Source of the DNA: Zerene cesonia | Lineage: Eukaryota; Arthropoda; Insecta; Lepidoptera; Pieridae | DNA: 64,000 nt | NCBI RefSeq assembly: GCF_012273895.1 | Contig: NW_024045132.1 | Coordinates: 2,170,001 to 2,234,000 of the forward strand | Reading direction: 5' to 3' | In this document: positions 12,701 to 23,725 of the stretch, piece after piece | Numbering within the stretch: the first letter of the stretch is position 1 | Layout: each line of letters begins with the position of its first letter | Notes under the pieces: model-generated | Seen by the model: only the letters and a program-made list of their open reading frames with translations | What the model was told of the DNA's origin: nothing | Database searches by the model: none | Program-made: the position numbers and the translations under genes

Positions 12701-13526
12701 TTTAGTTAAAAGAGGATTTGACTTGGAAACTGCCAAAATAATAGAGCGAGATTTATTAGATACACCACCAATACAGGATGGTGTTGTTCAGTCTACAAGT
12801 AATGATACAGCTGAAGTAAACACAAACGAAAAAGAAATTGTAAAAGATTCGGAAAAAATTGAAGAAAATGTTAAAGATGTAATGCTGAAACCCGAAATAC
12901 AGAAAGATGAGGTGGAACACGATGATGATATGGACGAAAATGGTGATATTGATTTTGATATAAAAGAAACCGACGAAAATACTGATAATTATTTTACATA
13001 CATCTTCGATGAAACGAAGTATAACGCAAATTCAGATATAGCTAAATTGAAAGACAAATTTTCCATGGAAGTATGTATAGATGACGGAGTATCCATTCGT
13101 CTGAGGGCTACACAATTCAGTGTTTTGTTAGATCAAGATCCAGTAGAGGATAAGGGAATAGACGCGAAAGAATTGGAATCGGCAGTTACCTCAATATCTA
13201 ATATAGAAAAGTTGTACACGCCAATCAAGCATTCCAGAGAGAGATGTTACGAAATATTTGATTCTACATTGACTAGTTTGGATACACCGCTAAAACCGTC
13301 TAGTCCTAAATTACACAATGAAAATTCAGTTACTGAGATTGTTTTAGAAGTTGAAAATATCAGTAGTAAAGCAGATGTTAAGAAGAGGAAAAGAGTGCAG
13401 AGTTTAGCTTCTGATGAAGGGTCTAATGTGAAACGTACAAAAGCGGACAGTCAATATTTAATAAACCCGGCCAGCATACAGAACATTGATATAGAATCCG
13501 TATTGAGCAAATTGCATGGACCATAG
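6713..13526 (+). CDS. NPAT: NPAT / multi sex combs (Mxc) homologue, complete, 9 exons, 1381 aa
   Basis: Exons: 6713..6764, 6856..7005, 7101..7233, 7919..8094, 8629..8816, 9648..9816, 10095..10155, 10232..10599, 10678..13526 (TAG). Total 4146 nt; all introns GT-AG and in phase. NPAT (Mxc in flies) is the nuclear scaffold of the histone locus body, a target of cyclin E-CDK2 and activator of replication-dependent histone genes. Residues about 10-42 (QDLAKLVLGYLAEEEL... then AYDEFLQASPYL) form a LisH motif at the very N terminus, as in NPAT. Length is close to human NPAT (about 1427 aa). The rest is low-complexity, rich in S/TP motifs, with basic patches and a conserved-looking C-terminal end (NIDIESVLSKLHGP) after KKRKR. 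The start is ATGATG at 6713, with an in-frame stop at 6680 upstream. Identity is inferred from LisH, length and architecture; the domain-poor middle cannot be assigned by eye. Confidence 0.85.
7234..7918 (+). other. NPAT intron 3
   Basis: 685-base AT-rich intron between CAG|GTAAAA and AATTGCAG|T. No repeat recognised. The reading frame resumes in phase 2 with AG+T (Ser112). Confidence 0.7.
8323..8518 (+). repeat. Degenerate LINE-tail-like repeat inside NPAT intron 4
   Basis: Starts ACTAGCTTTCCGATCACGCC and ends in AAAAAGGACAATCAAACAAATAAATAAGC plus ATTTATAAGATTAATAG, the layout of the other CTAGCT-headed copies (short 5' head, 'TGTCTAGCCTCC' middle, AAACAAACA-like 3' end). A related, older copy lies near 40520-40700. 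Confidence 0.5.
9088..9590 (+). repeat. Composite repeat in NPAT intron 5: LINE-tail piece plus G/C-rich non-autonomous element
   Basis: 9088..9265 resembles a LINE-tail repeat (TTTACCTGCGTAGTCATAGG...). 9266..9590 is a second element with T-run start, CTGATGGCAAGCG..., CACCGCCCATGAACAT, GGGCCTCCGGCTC, TGTGGGGGTGTGGTACTTCC and GCGAGCTGGCCCAATTC. Very similar copies lie at 37545..37866 and, more diverged, at 48941..49120 and 49505..49792. The reading frame through it is not part of NPAT: the exon phases close only when it is spliced out. Confidence 0.75.
10678..13526 (+). other. NPAT: NPAT last exon (residues 433-1381), S/TP-rich low-complexity region
   Basis: A 2849-base exon opened by acceptor TTTATAG and phase 1. 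It has no ATG of its own at its 5' end, so it is not a separate gene. Visible: KKKKK-type basic patches (near 11300 and 11390), many SP/TP sites (for example STPRRSS, TTPRRI, ETPYK, ETPKFL, PTPRFF, SSTPRK, DTPLKPSSPK), an EEKKEEEDEKK charged run near 12050, an acidic stretch near 12905-13000 (EHDDDMDENGDIDFD) and the basic KKRKR near 13381. The many minimal CDK sites fit a cyclin E-CDK2 substrate such as NPAT; which are used is unknown. Confidence 0.85.
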
Positions 13527-13710
13527 ACAATTGTGTTTTAGTCAAGTTTTATGACTTTGGTTATAAATGTGTAATAATTTAGTGAGTTGATCTGACAATT
13601 TATTATACAAGTTAAAATGTTATTGAATATGAAATGTTAATTCGATTAAAGTTATATGTTTACCAGAATTGTGCTAGACACAAGAAAATATTATGTAAAT
13701 TGTGTACATT

Positions 13711-13716
13711 AATAAA
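13711..13716 (+). terminator. Polyadenylation signal of NPAT
   Basis: AATAAA 185 bases after the NPAT stop, followed by a T-rich stretch (13721-13752). Position and context suit a short 3' UTR. Confidence 0.7.
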
Positions 13717-13775
13717 GATTTAAATTTTACACATATAAACTGGTTTTATATTTCGATCAAATGAACACGACTTAC

Positions 13776-14775
13776 NNNNNNNNNNNNNNNNNNNNNNNNN
13801 NNNNNNNNNNNNNNNNNNNNNNNNNNNNNNNNNNNNNNNNNNNNNNNNNNNNNNNNNNNNNNNNNNNNNNNNNNNNNNNNNNNNNNNNNNNNNNNNNNNN
13901 NNNNNNNNNNNNNNNNNNNNNNNNNNNNNNNNNNNNNNNNNNNNNNNNNNNNNNNNNNNNNNNNNNNNNNNNNNNNNNNNNNNNNNNNNNNNNNNNNNNN
14001 NNNNNNNNNNNNNNNNNNNNNNNNNNNNNNNNNNNNNNNNNNNNNNNNNNNNNNNNNNNNNNNNNNNNNNNNNNNNNNNNNNNNNNNNNNNNNNNNNNNN
14101 NNNNNNNNNNNNNNNNNNNNNNNNNNNNNNNNNNNNNNNNNNNNNNNNNNNNNNNNNNNNNNNNNNNNNNNNNNNNNNNNNNNNNNNNNNNNNNNNNNNN
14201 NNNNNNNNNNNNNNNNNNNNNNNNNNNNNNNNNNNNNNNNNNNNNNNNNNNNNNNNNNNNNNNNNNNNNNNNNNNNNNNNNNNNNNNNNNNNNNNNNNNN
14301 NNNNNNNNNNNNNNNNNNNNNNNNNNNNNNNNNNNNNNNNNNNNNNNNNNNNNNNNNNNNNNNNNNNNNNNNNNNNNNNNNNNNNNNNNNNNNNNNNNNN
14401 NNNNNNNNNNNNNNNNNNNNNNNNNNNNNNNNNNNNNNNNNNNNNNNNNNNNNNNNNNNNNNNNNNNNNNNNNNNNNNNNNNNNNNNNNNNNNNNNNNNN
14501 NNNNNNNNNNNNNNNNNNNNNNNNNNNNNNNNNNNNNNNNNNNNNNNNNNNNNNNNNNNNNNNNNNNNNNNNNNNNNNNNNNNNNNNNNNNNNNNNNNNN
14601 NNNNNNNNNNNNNNNNNNNNNNNNNNNNNNNNNNNNNNNNNNNNNNNNNNNNNNNNNNNNNNNNNNNNNNNNNNNNNNNNNNNNNNNNNNNNNNNNNNNN
14701 NNNNNNNNNNNNNNNNNNNNNNNNNNNNNNNNNNNNNNNNNNNNNNNNNNNNNNNNNNNNNNNNNNNNNNNNNNN
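13776..14775. other. Assembly gap, 1000 N
   Basis: Exactly 1000 undetermined bases, about 60 bases beyond the NPAT polyadenylation signal. The round size suggests a placeholder, so real distance is unknown. Confidence 0.99.
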
Positions 14776-16130
14776 AAGAAAATTATTTTTTTAAATTAAA
14801 TATAGGGAACAATTTGACCACCACGTATTTTTATTGGAAATATTTTGATTTCTGGTCCAAAGATTTCGTCAAAAGTAAATATTATATATCAATTTGACTA
14901 ATACTTGAACGTGGGGAATATTGTAGAAATGAGTTTAAATGTGGGTCTATATTCATATGCTCAAACCAAAATAATCACTACTGAGTAGAGTTTAGATTTA
15001 GACTTTGTGTTACAATGCGAACATTAGGTATATACTTTATGTAAATTACTATCATTCATTAATGCATTTTTTTTTCATGGGAAACTGACATTTAGTTCAT
15101 ATATTTATCTATTACTGATCCAGATCTAATAAAACTTGGTTGAAATAATTACTGATATAGAATATTCTCAGATTACGAAACAAAACGTAGATGGATTGCG
15201 CCTATTAAGAGCAAACAAACTCGCGCGCAATTAAAAAAGCGCACCTCTGTTATTGATCACTATAAAACTACCATAAAAGTGGAATATTCTTTTCCAGGAA
15301 ACTATAGATTATTTGATTTTAATTATTTTTTCTATATTCACATAATAATTTTACATAGGACTAGGAACAAAAAACATCGACAATGGCTTGTGTTGCAATA
15401 TCACCAATTTGTTTTATTTTGTTTTTTCACCTACGATATTATATATCACACTAGTTATAGTGGTTTCCGTCTCCGACTTATTCGTGAGAGCTTCGAGATG
15501 ATCAAAGCAAAATATCTTGTATGTTAATCTTGGGTGTGTATGCCAAATTTCATTTATAATCGTTATTTAGTGTTTGCGTGAAACAAAAATAAATATCCAT
15601 ACGTATACGTAATCCATTCCGACAAACTTCAAACATCATAGTATTAAAAACTAAGTTAATGTAATATAGAAATTAGAAACTTGATTTGCTACAATAATTT
15701 ATTTAATTATTAATAAACATTAATTTGTCCTTACAATATTACTTAAAAACTTACGTTACAAAATATTTTTTTTAAGATAATAAAAATTTATGCAATAATA
15801 TTAGGGAATTTTTCAACTTTTCAAATTCAGGTATCGTAATACCCACACACAGATATACTCGTACACTGCAATAACATTTGTCATGCATACTGCTATAGAG
15901 GTAGCGACGCTAAGTGTTCGAAGCGATCCATCTGCCTTTCATTTATAATTTTGGAAAACATCAATCAATAAAATAATTTTGTGTACGTTGTGTGTACATA
16001 ATGTATCTTCAAAAATTATGAAGTGAAATCTTCGTATTCCGTTAATAACTCAGTTGTTTAGTATAAAGTGCCAATTAAGTCGTTTTTCGTAAGATACGAA
16101 ATTAAATGATCGACATTGTTAGAAATGGAG
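14776..16130. other. Noncoding, AT-rich; nothing recognised
   Basis: No plausible exon, tRNA or repeat seen. Short open frames lack splice context and family features. Confidence 0.5.
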
Positions 16131-16420
16131 ATAACAAGCGCTCTTACTAATCAGCGATTCGTTCAGGGGTAGTCATTAATAATATCGTAAACGTTACGAT
16201 GAGTGAATGCGTTTAATTTGCCGTTGGGATTTCATAGTAAGCTCGCATGCGATTATTATGGTATTACGTTTAATTAGATATCGCAATTAAAGGCGATCGT
16301 GACACTGGCGTACCGAACCGTTCATTACCCATGCTAATTTGAGCTGCTACCGCGCGCATTTGATAATCTCGGGGAAAAATCGCCACTTAATGGGGTTTCA
16401 ACCGAAACGCATGCATGTAC
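16131..16420. promoter_or_regulatory. Candidate conserved noncoding element with homeodomain-like sites
   Basis: A mixed-composition stretch among AT-rich DNA. It has several TAAT/ATTA cores (CATTAATAATAT, GTTTAATTAGATAT, GCAATTAAAGGCG, GCTAATTTGAG), a spaced inverted repeat ATCGTAA-ACG-TTACGAT at 16184..16200, and GCATGC motifs. This is the look of a regulatory element, but conservation could not be tested. Confidence 0.35.
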
Positions 16421-18100
16421 TTTTACATTGGCTGGTATTTGCTACGTTTATTACGGTTGATAATTATAACGTTGTTTTTATAATAAAATTACGAAAGATT
16501 CTATTATGGTAATTTATTATAATACTTTTTGGATTACAATGATCAAGATATCTATCTACATTTATGTTTTTCACATGTGATAGTATGTGATGTTTTATAA
16601 TGTTATTGCCAACAAATAAACGTTGGCAAACGTCGGGTATTCCTCTACTGAGGTTTATAATAAGTCCATGCAAAAACATGATATTTCACAAAGTACGCTA
16701 TTAAGTTTGCGGCGAAATGACATAACCTAGACCAAAATATACAGCAGTGTCGTTGGAGACCGGGAAGGGGGTGGTAAAGTAGGTCACGGATGCAAGCTCC
16801 TGACACAAATAGCTACATCGTATCACCACGTGGCCTCATAATCTCTATGTATAGGAAGGGAGGCTGTGAGTTTGTGCCGATATTCATGTTGATGAAACAA
16901 TGCCATAATCCTGCACTAGTTTCGACGTAAATTGCTGAGCTGTGCACAATATTCGCCGTATATTGGAGTTATTTTAAAGAAATATGAAGTGCTAAAATAT
17001 ATGTCTTGGATGTAATGCAAGATGAGATTAAACCTTGGATTGTTTTTCCTTTTTATTCCCTTTTGTTTAAGTAGCAATGTTTTGGTTTACCGGCTTACGT
17101 GATTCAGTGTGGGAAAATAACTAACAAATTTGATGTTGCTCCGTAAATTATTCTTAAACGAACTTTCTGTATTGAGCTTTATACATGTCTACTCACTGTA
17201 ATATTCGGTTTATGTCGTCACATATAGCGTGCAATGAACGTCGCCAAGCTGGAATTACTAAGAATTTAGTATCACTAATTCTACAGGCAGTTCGGGGTAT
17301 AAATGATTCGGGGTGATTTTACACCACCTTCGCCACCCCTTCTAATGTTGAACCCACCTCCAACTCCCAAAGTGCAGCGACGACGTCGTTCCGGACAATC
17401 TGCGTGCTTCGCTTATTTTCAACCCTAATTCCTTTGGTGGAAATTGTCTTTATTGCACTGAGCTCTCTTGCCGGGAAACATTACCTACTTTATATTTTTA
17501 ACGATGCATTGGCGTGGAATTGCGTTTTTGTGATACGTGCTCTATTGAGTTATTAATAAATATACGGAAAACTTATCCAAAATTTGTGGAAATTGTAACT
17601 TTTAAATTTTAGGTTATCTGCCTCTTGATTCTGACAATTATTATAGATCTCTCTGGTTTTATCATCTCACTTTAGATTATTATAATAAATATGAACTAAT
17701 AAGTGAAATGCATGGGTTTTCAAAATCATTTAATTTTAAAAAATCTTATAATATTTTACATTCTTTATCTGTTAGAAAACGCAATTTCAATAAAACGTTC
17801 TTTACTCAAGACGTAAAGATATCTTTGCAATTCAAGGTTAAATAATGCACTTATACATGTGTTGTTACGACCTACAGACGGGCTCAAAGCCAACTGGGTC
17901 GAGCTTTCTGTAACTTTCAGCTATTTCTGCCAGCTTTGTACCTGGTATACGAAGTAGCACAGATAAAATAAATAATTTAAGTAAGAGAAGTTTCCAGAAC
18001 GTTCCAGCTAGTATTAGTTGTGATATATACAGTTTGATGCTAGGACTTGATTGGAACAGGCTAAAAAGTAAGTGCCAAGCAGTATTGCCTTAAGTGTGTC
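16421..18100. other. Noncoding; nothing firmly recognised
   Basis: AT-rich with moderate G/C patches (about 16740-16880 and 17220-17400). No exon or repeat family could be supported. Confidence 0.45.
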
Positions 18101-18119
18101 AATTGATGGCTCGTTGTGC

Positions 18120-18195
18120 GTGGCTCCCTACTCCCGCTCCGGGGTGGTGAGCGTGGGGCAGGTCGCTGGATCGATACCCGACGTCTGGCCCACGA
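18120..18195 (+). repeat. Possible degraded tRNA-headed SINE fragment
   Basis: TGGTGAGCGTGGGG (A-box-like) is followed by GGATCGATACCC (B-box-like, consensus GGTTCGANNCC). The boxes are only about 25 bases apart, closer than normal, so this is either a shortened relic or chance. Confidence 0.3.
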
Positions 18196-19394
18196 CCTCG
18201 CCTTTCTTACCACCTTCCTAAATACTAATTACGTGCTTTGACACAGCGTGCATGGCTCATACCGAATGAAAGGAGGAATGGATGCGCCAACGTTGGCGTT
18301 ATTAACGTTACCTCACTATTCCTTTTTTTGTTTTCGGTAACGCTGGTTGACAAAAATGTGTACTTTTTGGAAATGCACGAAGAACATTTTAAGTCAGACA
18401 TGATATATCATGAACTTTTATTCTGTAAATCTAACGTCATTTAGCAATAAACATTGTTGGTAATAAAAAATATTTGGACATCGCAGTAAATCTTTAATTC
18501 TGAAAGTGACACTTAAAGAAAGTGATTTAATGAGTTATTTAACGCTACCTTTCATAAGCTATCTTTAATTCTATCTTTTTAATATGAAATCAGCGCCCAC
18601 GTCCGCTTCAATGTTACTTCAATATATTTCTAAAGTTCAAAGTCCATTAATATAAAACACGGTGAAGTTTCTCCGTTTGGTGGTCTTTACCGGGATCATA
18701 AGTATATTTATAGGCAAATATCATTTATTTCATAGTTTATTTCAACGATTCAACCAATAAAATCTTTTTACTACATGTGTGACAGTCGCCTGGCATCAAT
18801 AATTTTCTACTTACCCACTCTTGATTCTATTCTCGAATGGATGGACAATGCTGGAAGAATATAAACATTTACGATGACGTTTATAGGGTTGTATAATTTG
18901 TATAGTTACAGACATAATAATAGTATGTATAAAATAGATTTTCACAACTTCATTTTTTTTCATTCAATTGTCCAACAGGCTGACATACGACTGGCCTTCA
19001 TCACATATTTTTCTGTGCAAACAGTGCTCAAAGCCAGTTAAAAGTCGCAACATAACTTAAAACATTTGCTTTGCAATCTTTTTATATCCGAGCTGTGTAA
19101 AAGATGCCGCCGTTCGTTTGCTAACGCTTTTTGAGGTTACACTGCAGCTTTTCTAAGCCGGATAATATAAAGGAAACAAGATTAAAAATGTATTCCCCGC
19201 ACGTGGGCCATAATGCGATTTATCAGTGCACGGGTACATCGTGACTACATTGTGCAGGTAGGTAGTTCAACCAAATGTATTATTGAGTATGAAAGCGCAG
19301 TGGTACATGACAAACTGTATATAATTTAACGGTCTAACATCTAAGCAAAATCTAACGGTGTTCGAATTTATAAAGGCACTAACTCATTATAGCG
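18196..19394. other. Noncoding; nothing firmly recognised
   Basis: AT-rich. A 36-base stretch (18815..18850, minus) flanked by good splice sites was noted and rejected as a microexon for lack of partner exons. Confidence 0.45.
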
Positions 19395-19570
19395 GGCTGT
19401 GTGGTTTCGTCCAGAAACTCGATGCATCTTTGGGGTGGGTGAGACACCCCACTCACTTTTGGCACACCCCCCCGGGTGGGGAGGGGGTGTAATGGACGCA
19501 CGAGGCTCCTCGGCCCTGCACCGTCGCTCTTTATGTCGGCTTGCACGCGTGCACTTGCTAGTTTCTTTGA
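19395..19570. other. G/C-rich islet with two adjacent strong hairpins
   Basis: TGGGGTG (19431..19437) pairs with CACCCCA (19445..19451), and ACACCCCC (19464..19471) pairs with GGGGGTGT (19483..19490). G-tracts are dense. An open frame across it shows no protein-family feature and is probably a by-product of composition. Confidence 0.5.
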
Positions 19571-20004
19571 CGTCCCTTTGTTGTGGATTCCAATTTTGGA
19601 ACGTATCGTGATTGGATTCCAGATTACTTTGCTGCCAAGACTATTGGCTTACCTTAAGCAGTATTGATTTCACTTGGATTTAGTTGCGAATTTATATGAT
19701 TAAACCTTTGTTTTAGCTCTAGTAGTTTTCAGAATAGTAAAATTAGTTAGATAGGTTTTAGGTGACATGCTGTTATAGCAGACTACATTTTATTATTAAA
19801 CTATTTTCTATTATTAAACACATTTTGGCTTTAAAATAAATAAGTAGTTTACTGAATTACTACTACAGGTTTCATTCAGATCTGGACGAGGAACGGGTGA
19901 TTTTTATAGGATCACTCATTAAAATCTATCCGCTTTATCTTTTTCAACTTACTTTGATAATACGATAAGTGTTCTTCACTTTTCTCGAGTATGCATTTCG
20001 CGGC

Positions 20005-20060
20005 GCGTCTAATCATGCAAATTTCCTAAGGCGGGGTGGCCCGGGGTGGGGTGGCGCCAT
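20005..20060 (+). other. G-tract cluster
   Basis: Several GGGG/GGTGG tracts (GGCGGGGTGGCCCGGGG followed by TGGGGTGG) stand out from AT-rich surroundings. Three four-G tracts plus GG could allow only a weak quadruplex. Confidence 0.35.
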
Positions 20061-20339
20061 CCATAACTGTAACTGAAACTTGTAACATCACCCTCGAAGG
20101 TCGTTCAAAAGTTCTCTACTCAAATGAATCTGCTGCAGTGGAACACTTTCATTTGCTTTGTTTGGATTATGTTTCTCAAATGTGCAACGATTCTAAAAAA
20201 TGAAAGAGCTATATTGCATCTATGTAGTTTACATAAATATGCTAAATGAATCATGGTGTTAATTTATTAATTGTAAAATGCATCGGTCGAATATTAAGGT
20301 TATTAATTACATATGATTAATGAAATGATCGTTAACAAG

Positions 20340-20530
20340 ATGGGCGTAAAAGGGCGTTCTGGCCGGGTGCACTATCGATCTCCGTTGAATTAGTGTGCGG
20401 ATCGGTCGACGTCTTTGTGCAGCCGTCGTAGGGCCAAACAGACCAAAACAAGTCAGCCACCCTCGGCCCACTCCCGCCGCCTGTCGTTCAAGCCTTCATT
20501 TATGGTTTAGTGCCTCGATGCTTTTAAATT
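20340..20530. promoter_or_regulatory. Candidate conserved noncoding element (G/C-richer islet)
   Basis: About 190 bases of mixed, non-repetitive sequence (CACTATCGATCTCCG, GGTCGACGTCTTTGTGCAGC, CACTCCCGCCGCCTGTCG) between AT-rich flanks, with no good splice sites or long frame. Regulatory role is inferred only from composition. Confidence 0.3.
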
Positions 20531-21104
20531 TCGCACTGCGGTGACGAAAATCGTGTACGTCTACCCACCTACTTGTACATGTGTTGGGAAACGTGACTAA
20601 GCTGCTGGTTTGTGCTGCGACGTTTTGATTTGTTTGCCAGGAATTACGGTCTCTTTTTGCAGTTTCGTTTATTATTTAATTGCCATTAGTTTTCACGTTT
20701 ACTTTACGAAACAAATGCCAATATTATAAATCTATAAATAAGATTGGTGTAGCTTGCATCATTTATTTTGATGAACAAAATTAGTCTGTTGAAATTCACG
20801 GATATAAAACATTTCTAACTATTTGTTAACAATACCTGTAATAAGTACCTAGGATATTAAATTTATTTACGAATATGAAGCAAGAGGTTATATGTTATAA
20901 CCTTCGTTTAAAAAACAAGTTTCCTAAAATAGCAGTCGGCCGAACATTTGAATGCGATAGTTTAAAAATGATTATTCAATTAATATAAAATGTTTATTTA
21001 ATCAAGGAACATTTCCACCAGCTGCGATAATCCTAGGTAATTATAAAGAAGTATGAATTATTATAATAAAACAGGGATTCTAATTAGAACATGATACAAA
21101 GGAT

Positions 21105-21250
21105 CGAGGCAAGCAGCGCAGCGTCCATCTATTGAATTAGTAAAGTCTGTCAAAGTGCATTGGCGAGTCACAAAGGTCGTTGCGTGGGAACGAGGGGGGG
21201 CTGGCCTCCCTCCCTCCTTTTCCCGTGGGTTTGAAGTAAGCTAGAACCCG
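21105..21250. promoter_or_regulatory. Candidate noncoding element containing repeated 27-bp motif, copy 1
   Basis: G/C-richer islet. Positions 21171..21197 match 21871..21897 at 23 of 27 bases. A pyrimidine tract (CCTCCCTCCCTCC) follows. Confidence 0.35.
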
Positions 21251-21839
21251 AGAAATTTGTTATGACGCACTCGTTTTGTCTTTAGTTTACTGCAAGTATA
21301 ACAGGTATACTTACGTTGGTAAATGTTCGAATTAAATTCAATTGAGGATATGAGTCTGTGTTCGGAGAACATTCATTACATACATACGTATAATTAATAA
21401 ATATGGTTGAATGTAATCCGTGGCTTGTGTTCGAATGGAAACATAATTTTATATATGTATATTGGAAACATAAAATAAATATTTCTGTATTTATTACTTG
21501 CAGAATTATAATATCTTTATAGTGGCGTTTAATTAAAGCATATATAAGGTATACCTACAAGGCTATAATATGCAAATTGTATTTACGCGTATCTTGCTTA
21601 CTACTACAAGAAAGCTTTTATTATTTCTACTAATTCAATCAAGATAGTATACCTACATGTTTTATGTTGATTTTATACTGATGATTAATTAGCAAACTAT
21701 TTGAACTTTTTGCTTACCAATAAAAAAAGCTTGTTTTTAGTTAGTTTGTATAATTGCTTCATTATACCAAAATGAGAATAATACAATTAAGATTATTGAT
21801 TCCGATATAGCGTTCGCTTATATGAAAACTCGGAGGCAG

Positions 21840-21965
21840 TGCATAAATAATGCAAAAAGGCGGTTATATTCAAAGCTCGTTGCGTGAGAACCTGGGGTGA
21901 CGCATGCACTAGTCTAGACTATATTATTATGAGTGCTGTCGTGCCTCATTGCTTCCCGCAGCTGT
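21840..21965. promoter_or_regulatory. Candidate noncoding element containing repeated 27-bp motif, copy 2
   Basis: Second copy of the motif at 21871..21897, followed by a GCATGC and CTAGTCTAGACTA palindromic segment. Flanks of the two copies are not alike. Confidence 0.35.
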
Positions 21966-23555
21966 TACTCGTTAAATACATTAACATAAAGCCTTAATTA
22001 ATTGCTCGTCACAATGTATTTAATAGATTGTCGGTTTGTATTTATCTCTATAAGGTCTCGTAAAGCATTTGTGTGTAATTTATCAATCATTCCATTCTTA
22101 AATGGATTCTAAATGAAATGCGCTGCAAAAACATGAAGAATTCGTTTTCTTTTCAGCAATTTATACGAGAATGTAATATTATAAAAGTGCTTATAAAATT
22201 TATATAATTATTAGTTATTACCATACGTAATTTATGATAATTGAGAGATCTTTCAGACAAGTGGTAAGCGCGACTTTGCACATTGTTCACTCAACAGTAT
22301 AGCCATGTCAATTTATTATTGATGTTCAATTTTATAGTTGTATATACTTTTAAGGTTCTTTCATATTATCGTATCGTATAATCGCAATAAAACAACATGT
22401 AAACACAAACTTGATATTTGAGAAATGCCACTTATTGCGAAACGAGAAATAAACACTCAATACATATGCTTCTAGGTAGTACATTAATAAATACACCATG
22501 TAATTTATCGATTACGGTGATAAAATTGTAATGAAAAATTTATAGACTATTAAAAAAATAGTTTTACCAAGTAACAAACGTACGTCAAAGAAGTTTTATC
22601 GATCTATGTTTTGCTTGACTTTGCGGAATTGTCGTCAATGCGTTCGAATTTAGAACTTCGTATGTTCGAGTTTAACTTTAGCCGCCGTTTATATGGGTAC
22701 GTGTTAACTTGGCGTTAGATTTTGATCGTCACTTTTATTCCCAGTCCAGTTATGAGAAGTACGAGAGGCTAGTTAATTGGATGGCAATGAGTATATAACA
22801 AAGAATTTAATTTTTAGTAACCCTTTGACTGAAATTCTAGCGGTGAATGGAATCATCAATAATGTGATAACATCTGTTCTTGAATGTAAGAAATGTTTTA
22901 TGGACTAGGATAATTATCGCTCGTCAGTTCAGTTGAATTGTTGTGTAATAATAATATTAACAAAAATCTTTATTGTACGCATTAAGAGATGAATGACATG
23001 CCAAAAAAAAAACAAGAGGTTAAGGCAGAGAGCGTGGTGTTATCACTATTAAACGAATAGGTGCCAATATAAAAGAGCAATAGTTTGGGCGTTATAATCA
23101 CATCACATATTAATATAATGTATAAGAACACATATATCTATACATGAAATCATTTGATAAAAAATAGTTTGAATGGTGATTGTAGGTTTAGAGAAGTTAA
23201 TGTGTAATTGTCACGTTACGTAAATATGGCGTTATTTTTTCAATGTAAAGTCAGTAAATAGGTATTATCTATCATTTTTCTCGTTTTAGTAAAATGCTGA
23301 TAGAAGTTATGGAAAACCTATATACTAAAACACTTACATACTTGGTTTACATAGAAACCGTATTTTTTTAGGATTGATTCCCCAATAGATCCAAAACATT
23401 CAGTATTTCCTACTATAATACTATTTTCAATCTATCGCGCTGAACTGCAGACGTATAGACCGATTATCACGTGATGCTCGACAAGAAAAAGTTGTACCGA
23501 AATATTGTACGAAATAGTTCATTGACTTCGTTTGAAAAGCACCTATGCTGTCGGT
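21966..23555. other. Noncoding, AT-rich; nothing recognised
   Basis: No gene, tRNA or repeat family recognised. Confidence 0.45.
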
Positions 23556-23725
23556 GTACGTAACGTCGTCTGCTTAGTATTGTTCAGTTGACAGGGCAAT
23601 GACGCTGGCTGGTGCAACGGCTCGTCTGCCACCCCCACCCTGGCCGACGGTCGACGCTCTCTAAAGCGAAAAAAGGAAGCCGCAGAATAATCTATCACGC
23701 TCAGGGCCCGGCCTGATAAAAATGG
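23556..23725. promoter_or_regulatory. G/C-richer islet, possible regulatory element
   Basis: Mixed sequence with a C-rich run (CTGCCACCCCCACCCTGGCC) in AT-rich DNA. No coding evidence. Confidence 0.25.

Noticed and set aside
10725..13526. NPAT last exon as a stand-alone gene
   Set aside because: The apparent start is TTG, and the frame is open leftwards to a good splice acceptor at 10677 that joins in phase with exon 8.
13761..14897. Long open frame across the N run
   Set aside because: The frame consists of undetermined bases; the same applies to frames across 31294-32293 and 61378-62377.
18815..18850. 36-base minus-strand microexon candidate
   Set aside because: Acceptor (ATTCTTCCAG) and donor (GTAAGT) are good and one frame is open, but no partner exon or gene could be found; chance pairs of sites are expected in 50 kb.
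19399..19667. Overlapping open frames in the G/C islet
   Set aside because: High G/C lowers stop frequency; no domain, signal or splice evidence.
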